DNA from: Bifidobacterium pseudolongum subsp. pseudolongum DSM 20099
GTDB lineage: Bacteria > Actinomycetota > Actinomycetes > Actinomycetales > Bifidobacteriaceae
Reading direction: 5' to 3'
Assembly (NCBI RefSeq): GCF_000771225.1
Contig: NZ_JDTZ01000010.1
Coordinates: 62,001-126,000 of the forward strand
DNA length: 64,000 bases
Part shown: positions 45,030 through 54,501 of the stretch, in pieces
How positions within the stretch are numbered: the stretch's first letter is position 1
Layout: every line of letters starts with the position of its first letter
Translations under genes and position numbers: made by a program
Notes under the pieces: model-generated
What the model was told of the DNA's origin: nothing
Databases searched by the model: none
Seen by the model: only the letters and a program-made list of their open reading frames with translations

Positions 45030-45680
45030 CTACAGACTGAGGAAATACTCGTGGATGCGCGGGTCGTCGGTGATTTCTGGATGGAACGCCGTGGCGATGA
45101 TATTGCCCTGTTGCAGGGCGACAGCGTTGCCGCGGGTCGAGGCCATCACACGCGCGTTTAGACCGACCTCGGCCACAAACGGGCCGCGGATGAACACGAG
45201 CGGGAAATCGGCGATCTCACCGCTCGGCTCTCCCTGCGTATCGAACGTGCGTACGGTTTCTTCCGCGGCGAACGACCCGAGCTGACGGCCGTACGCATTG
45301 CGGCGCACGGTGGCGTCAAGCGCGCCGAAATACACATTGTCGTCGTTCTCAAGTCTGCGGGCGAGCAGGATCATGCCCGCGCACGTGCCGAAGACCGGTT
45401 TGCCGGCGGCGATGTGCGCGGCAATCGGCTCGAATAGGCCGGTGGAGCGCAGCAGTTTTCCTTGCGTCGTGCTTTCCCCACCGGGCAGAATCACGCGGCC
45501 GATCGACTCGTCGAAATCCTCGGCCGCGCGCAACAGGCGCCATGGGGCGCCGAGCTGGTCGAGCATCGCGGCGTGTTCGGCGAATGCGCCCTGCACGGCG
45601 AGGATGCCGGTGACTGAGCCGGGGGCGTGCCTCAGGTCGTCGGAATGCTCTTTCGAGATATATGCAACGTCAACAACCAT
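45030..45680 (-). CDS. pdxT: Pyridoxal 5'-phosphate synthase glutaminase subunit PdxT
   Basis: Class I glutamine amidotransferase of 216 residues that supplies ammonia to PdxS for de novo PLP synthesis. Motifs are GILAVQGAFAEHAAML, the oxyanion region ILPGGESTTQGKLLR, the nucleophile Cys in PVFGTCAGMILLA and the His-Glu pair in ATAFHPEITDD. The N-terminus has a 22-residue extension before the usual VTGILAVQG start; no later start codon is available. It follows pdxS by 3 bases in the same operon. Confidence 0.95.
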   Translation of the reverse strand: MVVDVAYISKEHSDDLRHAPGSVTGILAVQGAFAEHAAMLDQLGAPWRLLRAAEDFDESIGRVILPGGESTTQGKLLRSTGLFEPIAAHIAAGKPVFGTCAGMILLARRLENDDNVYFGALDATVRRNAYGRQLGSFAAEETVRTFDTQGEPSGEIADFPLVFIRGPFVAEVGLNARVMASTRGNAVALQQGNIIATAFHPEITDDPRIHEYFLSL

Positions 45681-45683
45681 GGG

Positions 45684-46559
45684 TCACTCGCCGCGCTGGG
45701 CCATGATGATGTCAATCTCTTCCTCATTGATGCCCACCATCGCCTCGCCGAGGTCGGCGGACAGACGGGCGAGCAGGTCGGCGTCCTGCCAGTTGGCGGT
45801 CGCCTGCACGATTGCGGCGGCGCGCTTAGCCGGATCGCCGGACTTGAAGATGCCCGAGCCGACGAACACGCCTTCGGCACCGAGTTCCATCATGAGCGCC
45901 GCGTCGGCGGGCGTGGCGACGCCGCCGGCGGCGAAGTTGACGACCGGCAGACGGCCTTTGTCGTGCACATACTTCGCGAGATCATACGGCACGGCGAGCT
46001 GCTTCGCTGCCTCGTACACCTCGTCGTCGCGCAGGGAGACGAGTTCGCGGATCTGGCGGTTCATCGTGCGCATGTGACGCACGGCCTGGATCACGTCGCC
46101 AGTGCCGGGCTCGCCTTTCGTGCGGATCATCGACGCGCCCTCTTCGATGCGGCGCAGCGCTTCGCCCAGGTTCTTCGCACCGCAGACGAACGGCACGTCG
46201 AACTGGGTTTTGTCGATGTGGTAGACGTCATCGGCGGGGGAGAGCACCTCGGACTCGTCGATGTAATCGATCTCGATCGCCTGCAGGATGCGCGCTTCGG
46301 CAATGTGGCCGATGCGCACCTTCGCCATGACCGGGATGGAGACGGCTTCCTGGATGCCGCGGATCATGGCGGGGTCGCTCATGCGGCTCACGCCGCCGGC
46401 CGCGCGGATGTCTGCGGGAATGCGCTCGAGCGCCATGACGGCGCAAGCGCCCGCGTCTTCCGCGATGCGCGCCTGCTCGGGCGTGGTGACATCCATGATG
46501 ACGCCGCCCTTGAGCATCTGGGCGAGATTCTTGTTGAGTTCGTTACGGGTAGTCTCCAT
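45684..46559 (-). CDS. pdxS: Pyridoxal 5'-phosphate synthase subunit PdxS
   Basis: Builds PLP from ribose 5-phosphate, glyceraldehyde 3-phosphate and ammonia. The 291-residue TIM-barrel protein is highly conserved: [33 protein letters not shown], the ribose-binding [12 protein letters not shown] lysine, [27 protein letters not shown] and [20 protein letters not shown]. It is the first gene of pdxST. Together with PdxT it implies vitamin B6 autonomy. GAAGGAACC lies in the leader but rather far from the ATG. Confidence 0.97.
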   Translation of the reverse strand: METTRNELNKNLAQMLKGGVIMDVTTPEQARIAEDAGACAVMALERIPADIRAAGGVSRMSDPAMIRGIQEAVSIPVMAKVRIGHIAEARILQAIEIDYIDESEVLSPADDVYHIDKTQFDVPFVCGAKNLGEALRRIEEGASMIRTKGEPGTGDVIQAVRHMRTMNRQIRELVSLRDDEVYEAAKQLAVPYDLAKYVHDKGRLPVVNFAAGGVATPADAALMMELGAEGVFVGSGIFKSGDPAKRAAAIVQATANWQDADLLARLSADLGEAMVGINEEEIDIIMAQRGE

Positions 46560-46927
46560 GAGCTTTTCTCTCTGGTTCCTTCTATGCGCCTATGTGAACT
46601 TGCATGCCGCGCGCGGTGCGTGGCACTGTTTCGAGAAATACCACACCGGCGCGGTCTCCGTGTGCTGCGTGTTCTGATACTGAACGGGGAATGTCGGCAC
46701 ACCATGACCGATAAGACCGTGGGGACGCGTCGGGGGAGTGCGGGTGCATAAGTTGTAGATACGGGGCTTAGTTCGCGGTTGTGTGCTTGCAAAACGCGCA
46801 CAACCGCGAACTGGCACTCTTTCTGCCGCGTTGCTCAGACTCTCCTTGCACATGGAGGGGAACAAGAACTGCTATCTGACAGGCATGCGCAAATCCGTAT
46901 GCTCCCAATTTCACGTTCTCCGCATGG
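46560..46927. other. 368-base intergenic region upstream of pdxS
   Basis: No credible gene was found. It must carry the pdxS promoter near its left end (minus strand), although no clear -35/-10 pair was seen. It also contains the inverted repeat at 46770-46812 and the 3' flank of the DUF559-like gene. Confidence 0.5.
46770..46812. terminator. Inverted repeat in the pdxS upstream region
   Basis: Perfect 14-bp arms (46770-46783 and 46799-46812) around a 15-base loop, with further partial pairing inside. A T-rich stretch CTCTTTCT follows on the plus strand. It may terminate the minus-strand DUF559-like gene ending at 46928, or be an operator. Confidence 0.5.
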
Positions 46928-47821
46928 TCAGGTCCCAGAAGATGAGCGTTTCCAAAATACGCGTCGCCTGTCCGCCAATTGTTGCAGCGTGAGGATATCC
47001 ATACGTGGGACGGTGCCAGTGCGCTGGGCGATGATCACGGCTGCCTGCAGGGCAAGCTCGTTGAGCCGTTGCTGATTGCGTAGATCATCATAGGTGACGT
47101 CGAATAAGGTCCAGTTTTTCGACCGGGCCAAGTTGCCTTTGTACGCATCCCGACGGTATTGAGCTTTATCAGTGCGGTGATGGTCTCCTTGGTATTCCCA
47201 TGCGATCTTCATTTCAGGGAGGGCAAGGTCGAATGTGATAGGAGCACCATTGGGATACCAGACATTTGGTACCACATAATTCAAAACCAATCTTGGTACG
47301 CCACGTCTGTTCAGTTCCAGGCGCAATGCAGTCTCAGTCATGGAGGCACTGCCATCTTGATAGAGTTTCAATGCTGCCAATGTCCGCTTTTTCCCATGGA
47401 ATGTTCGCTTATGCGCATAATCGGCAAACATGGGGAAAGTGAACAACTGATTGCGGACCATGGCCTCCAGAAGCATCACCTGCTGCATGATGTTGAGTGT
47501 GCCGGCCAAGGTCACCGCAGTGGCTTCCGGTGACAGGACCTGCAGTCCCTCGGTGTATAGAATGTCCGTCGGCTCCAATTGCTTCCATGTATGGGCTTTC
47601 ACATGGGGAGCCCGCCGACGGTGTGAGGCGTCGCGAACCATTACATGGAACTTATCCGGCACATGGAACGTATCCGGCTCGTCGGTAAAGGGGAACTCGG
47701 ATCCGTATATTTTGAGGGCGGTTGCCCCGCACAACGGCTGCGTGATATGCGCCTCTTTGCATTGGCGGATAGTACGTGTGCGTATATCGTTGAGTTGCGT
47801 CTGTGTTCTTGTCATGTTCAT
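46928..47821 (-). CDS. DUF559/AbiEi-like protein with a restriction-endonuclease-like C-terminus
   Basis: A 297-residue protein of a type frequent in actinobacteria. The N-terminal half has AbiEi-like elements (ITQPLCGATALKIYG, LQVLSPEATAVTLAGTL). The C-terminal half looks like a DUF559/Vsr nuclease fold: ITFDLALPEMKIAWEYQGDHHRTDKAQYRRDAYK, giving a D...ExxGxxH arrangement, then LFDVTYDDL. Biochemical function is unproven; a defence or DNA-repair nuclease is possible. ATG 47815 is an alternative start. It stands alone, divergent from the anchored HNH nuclease. Confidence 0.75.
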   Translation of the reverse strand: MNMTRTQTQLNDIRTRTIRQCKEAHITQPLCGATALKIYGSEFPFTDEPDTFHVPDKFHVMVRDASHRRRAPHVKAHTWKQLEPTDILYTEGLQVLSPEATAVTLAGTLNIMQQVMLLEAMVRNQLFTFPMFADYAHKRTFHGKKRTLAALKLYQDGSASMTETALRLELNRRGVPRLVLNYVVPNVWYPNGAPITFDLALPEMKIAWEYQGDHHRTDKAQYRRDAYKGNLARSKNWTLFDVTYDDLRNQQRLNELALQAAVIIAQRTGTVPRMDILTLQQLADRRRVFWKRSSSGT

Positions 47822-48212
47822 GGTTGATGAACCTAGAAAGTTCTTCCACCATGTGCAAGCACGAGCATGCGTTGTGGTTGGACGGTCGAATCACCCTGAT
47901 GATTGTGGAAAGAATCGCCCGGATGCACAACCAATCCACATCATGCGCCAATAGTGTCCACTTGGCACGTTGCACGGAGGTGCATAGCCGGCAGATAACG
48001 ACACCAGTATTCAGTTGTGTGCGCAGCGCCGGGCATCAATGGGGCAGAAAGAAGGGTATTTCGCACCTGTGCGCACTTTCTTACCGCATGGGTGGGAATT
48101 GACGCTGCTATCCCGCGGTTGTACGCGCATTGTGCATGCCCACGTGTGCGCGCATCGCGGACCCGCGCCACGCAGCTTGATTTTCCGCACGATTCGCGCG
48201 ACAGTAGAGCGC
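47822..48212. other. 391-base divergent intergenic region
   Basis: No credible gene was found; short open frames here lack Shine-Dalgarno sites and recognisable protein features. A weak plus-strand promoter candidate is TTGACG (48099-48104), a 17-base spacer and TACGCG (48122-48127). Confidence 0.4.
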
Positions 48213-48959
48213 ATGACTCGTAGACGTTCCAAGCATTTCGGCCGCAACTACTTCAACAGTTCCAGTGTGGCTGAGCGCGTGTTGATCCTGCTCGTGATCG
48301 CCATAGTGATCGGTGTGACGATTGGGGTGATTCTGCCGCGCATCAGCCCGAAATTCGCGGAACTGACCGGGCAATACCATGCCACGGGCACAGCGGCGGA
48401 GACGCTGCAGAAACTGCCGGTGGATGACAACGTCTCCACGGCAGGCTATGACCGCGAACTGTTCGGATACCGCGAAACGGACGACGACGGCAATGGCTGC
48501 GACGTGCGCGAAGACGTGCTCGCACGCGACCTGACCGGCGTGAAATACACGAAGCTCGGCGGGTGCAAAGTCAAGTCGGGCGTGCTCGCGGACCCGTATA
48601 CAGGCAAGACGATCCACTTCCAGCGTGGGCAGACCACCAGCTCGGCCGTGCAGATCGACCATGTGGTGGCGCTGCAGAACGCGTGGCAGTCCGGTGCGCG
48701 CGACTGGAGCCAGCAGAAGCGGTTCCGGTTCGGCAACGACCTCTACAATTTGCTCGCGGTGGACGGACCGGCGAACCAAGAGAAAGGCGCCGCCTCAGCC
48801 GCATACTGGCTGCCGACGAACGGCGACTACCGGTGCGATTACGTGGCGCGGCAGATCGGTGTGAAAGACAAGTATGGCCTGAGCGTGACGACGCAGGAGA
48901 AGCGTGCGATGCTCAGCGTGCTGCACTCATGCCCGGGGCAGGCGATTCCCAATGATTGA
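48213..48959 (+). CDS. Membrane-anchored HNH endonuclease family protein
   Basis: A 248-residue protein with a basic N-terminus, one membrane helix (about 21-43, VLILLVIAIVIGVTIGVIL) and an extracellular DUF1524-type HNH domain: VQIDHVVALQNAWQSGARDW supplies the DHV histidine, and NLLAVDGPANQEKGAASAAYWLP the Asn-containing second part. Such proteins are common in actinobacteria and may be surface or secreted DNases; the role is not established. ATG 48213 is chosen because MTRRRSKHF fits a membrane-protein start. The frame is open further upstream, but the extension has no credible signal. Confidence 0.88.
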   Translation: MTRRRSKHFGRNYFNSSSVAERVLILLVIAIVIGVTIGVILPRISPKFAELTGQYHATGTAAETLQKLPVDDNVSTAGYDRELFGYRETDDDGNGCDVREDVLARDLTGVKYTKLGGCKVKSGVLADPYTGKTIHFQRGQTTSSAVQIDHVVALQNAWQSGARDWSQQKRFRFGNDLYNLLAVDGPANQEKGAASAAYWLPTNGDYRCDYVARQIGVKDKYGLSVTTQEKRAMLSVLHSCPGQAIPND

Positions 48960-49034
48960 GCGGCGCGCGAAACCACGATGATTCGTCACAATGGAATCCG
49001 AAGATAGGCTGCGGTAGTCGAGGAGTCGTGATGC

Positions 49035-50366
49035 ATGATGAGCGAAAGCAAGCAACAGAGCACACCACCGGCGGACATCGACGCGCTCGCATTGCAAGCC
49101 GAGGCGGACCAAGACATTGCGATCGAGCGCAAAGCGAACGGCAAGCCGGAGAAACCGGCGCACGCGCTCGCCAGCATGCTTGGGCCGGCGTTTGTGGCGG
49201 CGGTGGCCTACGTGGACCCAGGCAACGTGGCAGCAAATCTCACCTCCGGCGCGAAATATGGCTACCTGTTGGTGTGGGTGCTCGTTGTGGCCAACTGCAT
49301 GAGCGTGCTGATCCAATATCAGGCGGCGAAACTCGGCATCGTCACCGGCAAGAGCCTGCCGCAGATCCTCGGGCAGCGCATGGGCACGGCCGGGCGTTTC
49401 CTGTTCTTCATGCAGGCCGAGGTCATTGCCATCGCCACCGACCTCGCCGAAGTCATCGGCGGTGCCATTGCGTTGAATCTGCTATTCGGCATACCCATGC
49501 TGCTGGGCGGGTGCATCATCGGCGCCGTCTCCACGGTGCTGCTGCTGTTCCAGGGCGGTGAGACGCACAAGATCTTCGAACGGCTTGTCATCGGCCTGCT
49601 GCTCGTGATCACCTTTGGGTTCATCGCCGGCCTGTTCATCGACCCGCCCAATCCGCTTGCCGTGGCGGAGGGATTGATTCCGCGGTTCTCCGACGGGTCG
49701 TCGGTGCTGATGGCCACATCGATGCTGGGCGCGACCGTGATGCCGCACGCGATCTATCTGCATTCCACACTCGTGAACGACCACTTCGGCGCAGGCACAG
49801 ACAGGCCGAGCGTGCGCGAGATGATACACGGCAGCCGCATCGACGTCGTGTGGGCGCTCGCGATCGCCGGCACGGTGAACATCGCGCTGCTTGTGCTCGC
49901 CGCGAATTCGCTCTACGGTATGACGGGCACCGACACGATCGAGGGCGCGCAACACGCGATTGCGCAGGTGCTGGGGCCTGTTGTCGGCACCATTTTCTCT
50001 ATCGGTCTGCTCGCGTCGTCGCTCTCATCCACATCCGTCGGCACCTACGCTGGCTCGGAGATCATGAAGGGACTGCTGCGCGTGGACGTGCCGATGTGGG
50101 CGTGCCGCGTGGCCACGCTCGTGCCGGCGCTTGTGGTGCTTGCGCTCGCCAACAATCCGACCGAAGCGCTGATTGTGGGCCAGGTGGTGCTGTCCATCGG
50201 CATTCCGTTCGCAATCATTCCACTGATGCGCTACACGCACGACCGCACGTTGATGGGTCAATACGCGGATGGGCGTATCAAGCACATCGTCTGTCTGGCG
50301 GTCGTGGCGCTGATTATCGCGCTCAACGCCGTGCTCATCGTGCTCACACTGATGGGCAAAGCGTGA
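49035..50366 (+). CDS. mntH: NRAMP-family manganese/divalent metal transporter
   Basis: Proton-coupled Mn2+/Fe2+ importer of 443 residues with about eleven helices. The metal-binding unwound segment of helix 1 is AYVDPGNVAANLTSGAKYGY (DPGN) and that of helix 6 is TVMPHAIYLHSTL (MPH). An Asp/Glu-rich cytoplasmic N-terminus precedes helix 1. GAGGAG lies about 10 bases before the ATG. It ends at a hairpin shared with the convergent efflux transporter. No MntR-type site was recognised upstream. Confidence 0.95.
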   Translation: MMSESKQQSTPPADIDALALQAEADQDIAIERKANGKPEKPAHALASMLGPAFVAAVAYVDPGNVAANLTSGAKYGYLLVWVLVVANCMSVLIQYQAAKLGIVTGKSLPQILGQRMGTAGRFLFFMQAEVIAIATDLAEVIGGAIALNLLFGIPMLLGGCIIGAVSTVLLLFQGGETHKIFERLVIGLLLVITFGFIAGLFIDPPNPLAVAEGLIPRFSDGSSVLMATSMLGATVMPHAIYLHSTLVNDHFGAGTDRPSVREMIHGSRIDVVWALAIAGTVNIALLVLAANSLYGMTGTDTIEGAQHAIAQVLGPVVGTIFSIGLLASSLSSTSVGTYAGSEIMKGLLRVDVPMWACRVATLVPALVVLALANNPTEALIVGQVVLSIGIPFAIIPLMRYTHDRTLMGQYADGRIKHIVCLAVVALIIALNAVLIVLTLMGKA

Positions 50367-50373
50367 CACAAAA

Positions 50374-50395
50374 CCCCTGCCGTGGCAGGGGCTTT
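50374..50395. terminator. Bidirectional terminator between mntH and efflux transporter
   Basis: An 8-bp stem CCCCTGCC/GGCAGGGG (50374-50381 with 50384-50391) with CTTT on the plus strand and TTTTG on the minus strand. It serves both convergent genes. Confidence 0.8.
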
Positions 50396-50403
50396 GACTG
50401 AAA

Positions 50404-52035
50404 TCAGTTGGCGGCGTGATGGTGACGTACACGGCCGATTGCGCGGCGCGCCACATCGTGTGCTGATCCGGCGCCGTTGCCATGCACGCCGAACAGCACC
50501 ATGAACACCATGGTTAGGCAGATCAATGCGCTGATGCGCAATGCCCACTGAATACCGATAATGTTCGCGAGGATGGCTCCCTGACCGGTTGCGCCCATCG
50601 TCTCCATCTTGGCGGCCGCGATGACCGACATGAGCAGGATGAGCACCGGCGCGCCGATGGCACCGGCGATCTGCCGCACGGTGTTGGTCACAGCCGAACC
50701 CGCGGACACCTGGTCGGGTTCCAAGCAGTTGAGCGACCAAGTGGTCAGCGGCATCATCACAAAACCCATGCCGATCTGCCGGATGAACTGACAGATGGAG
50801 ACCCACCAGATCCATGAAGTGATCGATACCGTGCTCATCATGGCGGTGCCGATGAACAGGGTGATGGTGCCCATCAGCGCGACTGGGCGTGCACCAAAGC
50901 GGTCGAGCGCCTTGCCGCCAAAGAACTGCGAGATCGCCTGCCCCAACGCGCCGGGCAGCATGACGAGACCACTGACGGTGGCGGAATACCCGCGGCAGTT
51001 CTGGATGTACAGCGGCATGAGCACCACGATGGAGCTGAATGCGAAGAAGCTCATGGCCGCGATCGCCGTGCCCATGCTGAAGCTCGCATTGCGCAACACA
51101 CGCAGGTCGAGGAGCGCCGGCTGCGACTGCTTGCCTTCCATGAAACGTTTGGAACTGCGGCTCTGGCGCAGAACGAACCAGATGATGCCCACGATGCCGA
51201 TGAGCATGGGGAGCCAGACGATTGGATGTGTGAACGGATACGCCTGGATGTTCGTGAAGCCGAACATGAGGCCACCGAAGCCGAAGATGGAGAGCGCGAC
51301 CGAAAAGAAGTCCGCCTTGGCGGCCTTGTCGCTCGCCCCGAAATTGCGTAGCCCAAAGATGCACAACGCCAGTGAGACCACGCCAATGACAGTGAGCGTG
51401 AAGAAGATCGAGCGCCATCCGTTGGCATCGGTCTGCAGACCGCCCAAGGTGGGACCGATTGCTGGAGCCACACTCATTGCCATGCCCACGGTACCCATGG
51501 CCATGCCACGACGGTCGAGCGGGAAGATCGTGAACACGGAGATCTGCAGCACCGGCCACATGACGCCGGTGCCGATGGCTTCCAGAAGACGGCCCAGCAG
51601 CACGAGCACGAAACTCGTGCCGACCCAGGCAAGCAGCGAACCGAGCGTGAAAATCACCATGGAGGCGATGACGATCTGCCTTGTGGAGAAGCGGCGTGTG
51701 AAGAACGCGGTGAGCGGCACCATCACGCCCATCGTGAGCTGGAAGATTGAGGTGAGCCACTGGCCGGTCGTCACGGTGATGTTGAACTCATCCACAATCG
51801 TCGGCAGTGCGGCGCTGAGCTGCAGCTGCGTGAAGTTGCCAACGAAGGTGATGAAGGTAAGGACGGCGAGCGAGATGAACGCCGGCTTGGTCAAGTGGCC
51901 ATTGCGGTAGGACATCTCACCAGTGAGTACGGTGGAGAGGCCTGCTATGCGACCTTCGTGCCTCTTCGGCTCAGGGTCGTGGTGCACGTCACGGGTGTAA
52001 GGACGTCCTGGTTTCGGCGGTTGTGGAAGACTCAC
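50404..52035 (-). CDS. DHA2-family MFS drug efflux transporter
   Basis: Proton-driven multidrug exporter of 543 residues with 14 predicted helices, EmrB/QacA type. Motifs include LSAALPTIVDEFNITVTTGQWLTSIFQLTMGVMVPL, motif A FFTRRFSTRQIV and motif C MSVAPAIGPTLGG. The N-terminal 50 residues are hydrophilic, so the true start could be an internal one near MSYRNGHLTK (about 51915). GTG 52035 overlaps the stop of the upstream acidic protein by four bases, giving translational coupling. Confidence 0.92.
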   Translation of the reverse strand: MSLPQPPKPGRPYTRDVHHDPEPKRHEGRIAGLSTVLTGEMSYRNGHLTKPAFISLAVLTFITFVGNFTQLQLSAALPTIVDEFNITVTTGQWLTSIFQLTMGVMVPLTAFFTRRFSTRQIVIASMVIFTLGSLLAWVGTSFVLVLLGRLLEAIGTGVMWPVLQISVFTIFPLDRRGMAMGTVGMAMSVAPAIGPTLGGLQTDANGWRSIFFTLTVIGVVSLALCIFGLRNFGASDKAAKADFFSVALSIFGFGGLMFGFTNIQAYPFTHPIVWLPMLIGIVGIIWFVLRQSRSSKRFMEGKQSQPALLDLRVLRNASFSMGTAIAAMSFFAFSSIVVLMPLYIQNCRGYSATVSGLVMLPGALGQAISQFFGGKALDRFGARPVALMGTITLFIGTAMMSTVSITSWIWWVSICQFIRQIGMGFVMMPLTTWSLNCLEPDQVSAGSAVTNTVRQIAGAIGAPVLILLMSVIAAAKMETMGATGQGAILANIIGIQWALRISALICLTMVFMVLFGVHGNGAGSAHDVARRAIGRVRHHHAAN

Positions 52036-52601
52036 TCTGTTGCAGCCTCGGCGTTCACTGCCGGTGTTTCACCGGTTGGAGTATCATCCGCCTGCTGTGC
52101 GCCTTGGTCTTCCGGACTGTATTCCACCACGTTGAGCACGGCGATGCCGTCCGCGGTGCGGACGAACACATTGGCTCGTCCGCCGATTTCCTCGATGCCT
52201 TCGAGCAGATGCGAAATCGGTTCGGAATCGAGCACGGGGAGCACTTGCGCCACACCCTCGGCATCGATCACGCGCAATGTTTCGTCGAGTTCTCCAGTCG
52301 AGAGGATGTCGTCGATGCGCTTTTCGAACTGGCGCAGTTCTTCGTCGGCGATTGCTTCGTCGTCTTCGGTGCTCTCCATTTCGGTCGCAGCGAACTCGCC
52401 GGTGACGGTGTCATCGGACGATGGTTCGGGCATCACGGCGCTGTCTGGTGTGGCCGCGGCGGTCAGTGGATCCGTAGTGAGCGCCTGGGGTTCCGCAAGC
52501 TCGTTGGTCTTGAGCGCGTCATGCTCGGCGTCGCGGGCGGCTTGGCCCGGGCCGTATTCCACGGCATTGAACGAACCAGTGTTGCCTTGTGTCTGTTCCA
52601 T
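52032..52601 (-). CDS. Acidic protein of unknown function upstream of the efflux transporter
   Basis: A 189-residue soluble, strongly acidic protein. Its first ~90 residues are low-complexity (Ala/Thr/Glu/Pro), and a folded core from about 95 to 165 contains IADEELRQFEKRIDDILSTG, VLPVLDSEPISHLLEG and GRANVFVRTADGIAVLNVVEYS. No family is recognised. AAAGGAG lies 8 bases before ATG 52601, and GTG 52604 is less likely. Its stop overlaps the GTG of the MFS gene, so it may act with or regulate that transporter. Confidence 0.75.
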   Translation of the reverse strand: MEQTQGNTGSFNAVEYGPGQAARDAEHDALKTNELAEPQALTTDPLTAAATPDSAVMPEPSSDDTVTGEFAATEMESTEDDEAIADEELRQFEKRIDDILSTGELDETLRVIDAEGVAQVLPVLDSEPISHLLEGIEEIGGRANVFVRTADGIAVLNVVEYSPEDQGAQQADDTPTGETPAVNAEAATE

Positions 52602-52855
52602 CACGGATCTCCTTTGGAAAGTGCCACGTTGTACATACGATGGTCATGAACCTATACTTCGCCCAATTCGTATTGTAAACGGCGTACACGCTGCTTCACC
52701 TACTGAGAAACCGTAATGAACATGCGGAATGTGCAAAGGTGTGCAATTTAAGGCAGGGGGGCACGGTAGTATTGGCTTGTTATGCGCAAAGCGGGTGCTG
52801 CCATGTGCGACAACGGAAAAGGCCTGAGTGCTGTGCGAGCAGGCGAGGAGGAGAT

Positions 52856-54391
52856 ATGACACAAGAGAAAAGCGACGCACAGCTCGCACGGAAAGTGGAG
52901 CGTCAGTCCGCCAAAGTGCTGCATTGGCGACTTGTATTGAATCTTGCACTCATGGTCTTCGACGCAGTGGTGTATTTCTGCGTAGGGCTTTTGGTGATGT
53001 TCCTGCGCAAAGAGATGGATTTGTTCACCACACGACTGCAGCTCAACCTCCCCATCAGTGTGTACCTGTATGTCGCGGTGTGCGCAATCATCTGGGTGTT
53101 CTGTGCTCATTCCTCCGGCGTCTACCATAGGCATGTGTTCGCAGACGGGTATCAGCTCAATATCCTGCTGCTTAAGGCGACGGCGTTCAGCTGGGTGGCG
53201 GTATGCGCGCTCAATTTCATTGTGCAGACGAATGTCTCGTTCTTCTCGGTATGCATGACATCGTTGTGCGTATGGGTGGCCGAAATGATTGTGCGTTTTG
53301 TGGCTCGCCGCTTTCTTACCTACCGTCACCGCAAAGGTGACTATGCCTACCCTACGGTCATTGTGGGCTCGCCCGATGGCATTGGGCAAATCCTCAAATT
53401 CCTACGGCAGCGCAAGCAGCTCAATTACAGGCCGGTACGTGTATGCCCTATTCGTGTGAACCGAGAGACCGGCTTGATCGAGGCGGATCCGAACATCGAT
53501 GTGCTCAATACAATGGTGCATGAATCCTGGGGCGAGCCGATTGAGGTGATCGAATATGGCGACCATCTGGCGGGCCGTATCGCACAGACCGGCGCGCAGA
53601 CCGTGATGGTGACGGATGTGCTCGACCGCTTCTCCGACAACCTGAGCACATTCGCCGTGCAGATGGAATCACTCAATCTGGAGATCGCGTTGATCACCTC
53701 AGCGCTTGATATCGCCGAGCATGCCACGCAGATGCGCAACATCCAAGGCATGAGCATCATGACAATCAGCCTGCCGCAGTATTCGCCAGTGGCCAAGGTG
53801 AAGAAGCGTATCTTCGACATCATCGTGTCGTCGCTCGCCATCGTGCTCTCCTCGTGGATCATGCTTATTGTGGCGATTGCCATCAAGATCGAAGACGGTG
53901 GCCCGGTGTTCTACAAGCAGGAACGCATCGGTCTACGCGGCAAGTCCTTCTACATCCACAAGTTCCGTTCAATGCGCGTGGACGCGGACAAGCATCTCAA
54001 GGAAGTGCTCGCGGCGAACGGGCAGGAGATGGGCGCCCGCTACAAGCTCAAGCATGACCCGCGCATCACGAAGGTCGGCAATTTCATCCGCAAGACGAGC
54101 CTCGACGAGCTGCCGCAGTTCTTCGATGTGTTCATGGGCAATATGAGCGTGGTCGGACCGCGCCCGCAGCGTGACTTCGAGGTCGAGGAATACGATCCGG
54201 TCTATGCCACGCGCCTGCTCGTGAAGCCGGGCATCACCGGCCCGTGGCAGGTTTCGGGACGCAATGACCTCGACGAGGAGGAGAGCCGCCAGCTCGACGT
54301 GAGCTATGTGCAGGATTGGAGTGTGATGGGGGACATCGTGTACATCATGCGCACCATCGGTACGGTGCTGCATCCGAGCGGTGCATACTGA
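52856..54391 (+). CDS. Priming undecaprenyl-phosphate sugar phosphotransferase
   Basis: Polyisoprenyl-phosphate hexose-1-phosphate transferase of 511 residues that starts each EPS repeat unit on the lipid carrier. N-terminal membrane helices (about 25-140) are followed by a nucleotide-binding-like domain, a further helix (about 318-345, [22 protein letters not shown]) and the catalytic C-terminus. The catalytic part has [51 protein letters not shown] and [15 protein letters not shown], which define the WbaP/WcaJ/CpsE superfamily. GAGGAGGAG precedes ATG 52856. It is the only priming enzyme in the window. Confidence 0.95.
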   Translation: MTQEKSDAQLARKVERQSAKVLHWRLVLNLALMVFDAVVYFCVGLLVMFLRKEMDLFTTRLQLNLPISVYLYVAVCAIIWVFCAHSSGVYHRHVFADGYQLNILLLKATAFSWVAVCALNFIVQTNVSFFSVCMTSLCVWVAEMIVRFVARRFLTYRHRKGDYAYPTVIVGSPDGIGQILKFLRQRKQLNYRPVRVCPIRVNRETGLIEADPNIDVLNTMVHESWGEPIEVIEYGDHLAGRIAQTGAQTVMVTDVLDRFSDNLSTFAVQMESLNLEIALITSALDIAEHATQMRNIQGMSIMTISLPQYSPVAKVKKRIFDIIVSSLAIVLSSWIMLIVAIAIKIEDGGPVFYKQERIGLRGKSFYIHKFRSMRVDADKHLKEVLAANGQEMGARYKLKHDPRITKVGNFIRKTSLDELPQFFDVFMGNMSVVGPRPQRDFEVEEYDPVYATRLLVKPGITGPWQVSGRNDLDEEESRQLDVSYVQDWSVMGDIVYIMRTIGTVLHPSGAY

Positions 54392-54501
54392 TATCTGTCG
54401 TGTCCTAGGCGCACCATGCATCAACGACTTCTGTCAACTCTCAATAATACGCTTTTAAAAAAGCCAATAATCAATATACATAAGAAATACGAGGAATGCA
54501 C

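Noticed and set aside
47803-48102. Short frames in the gap before the HNH nuclease gene
   Set aside because: Cys/His/Arg-rich translations on both strands with no ribosome-binding sites.
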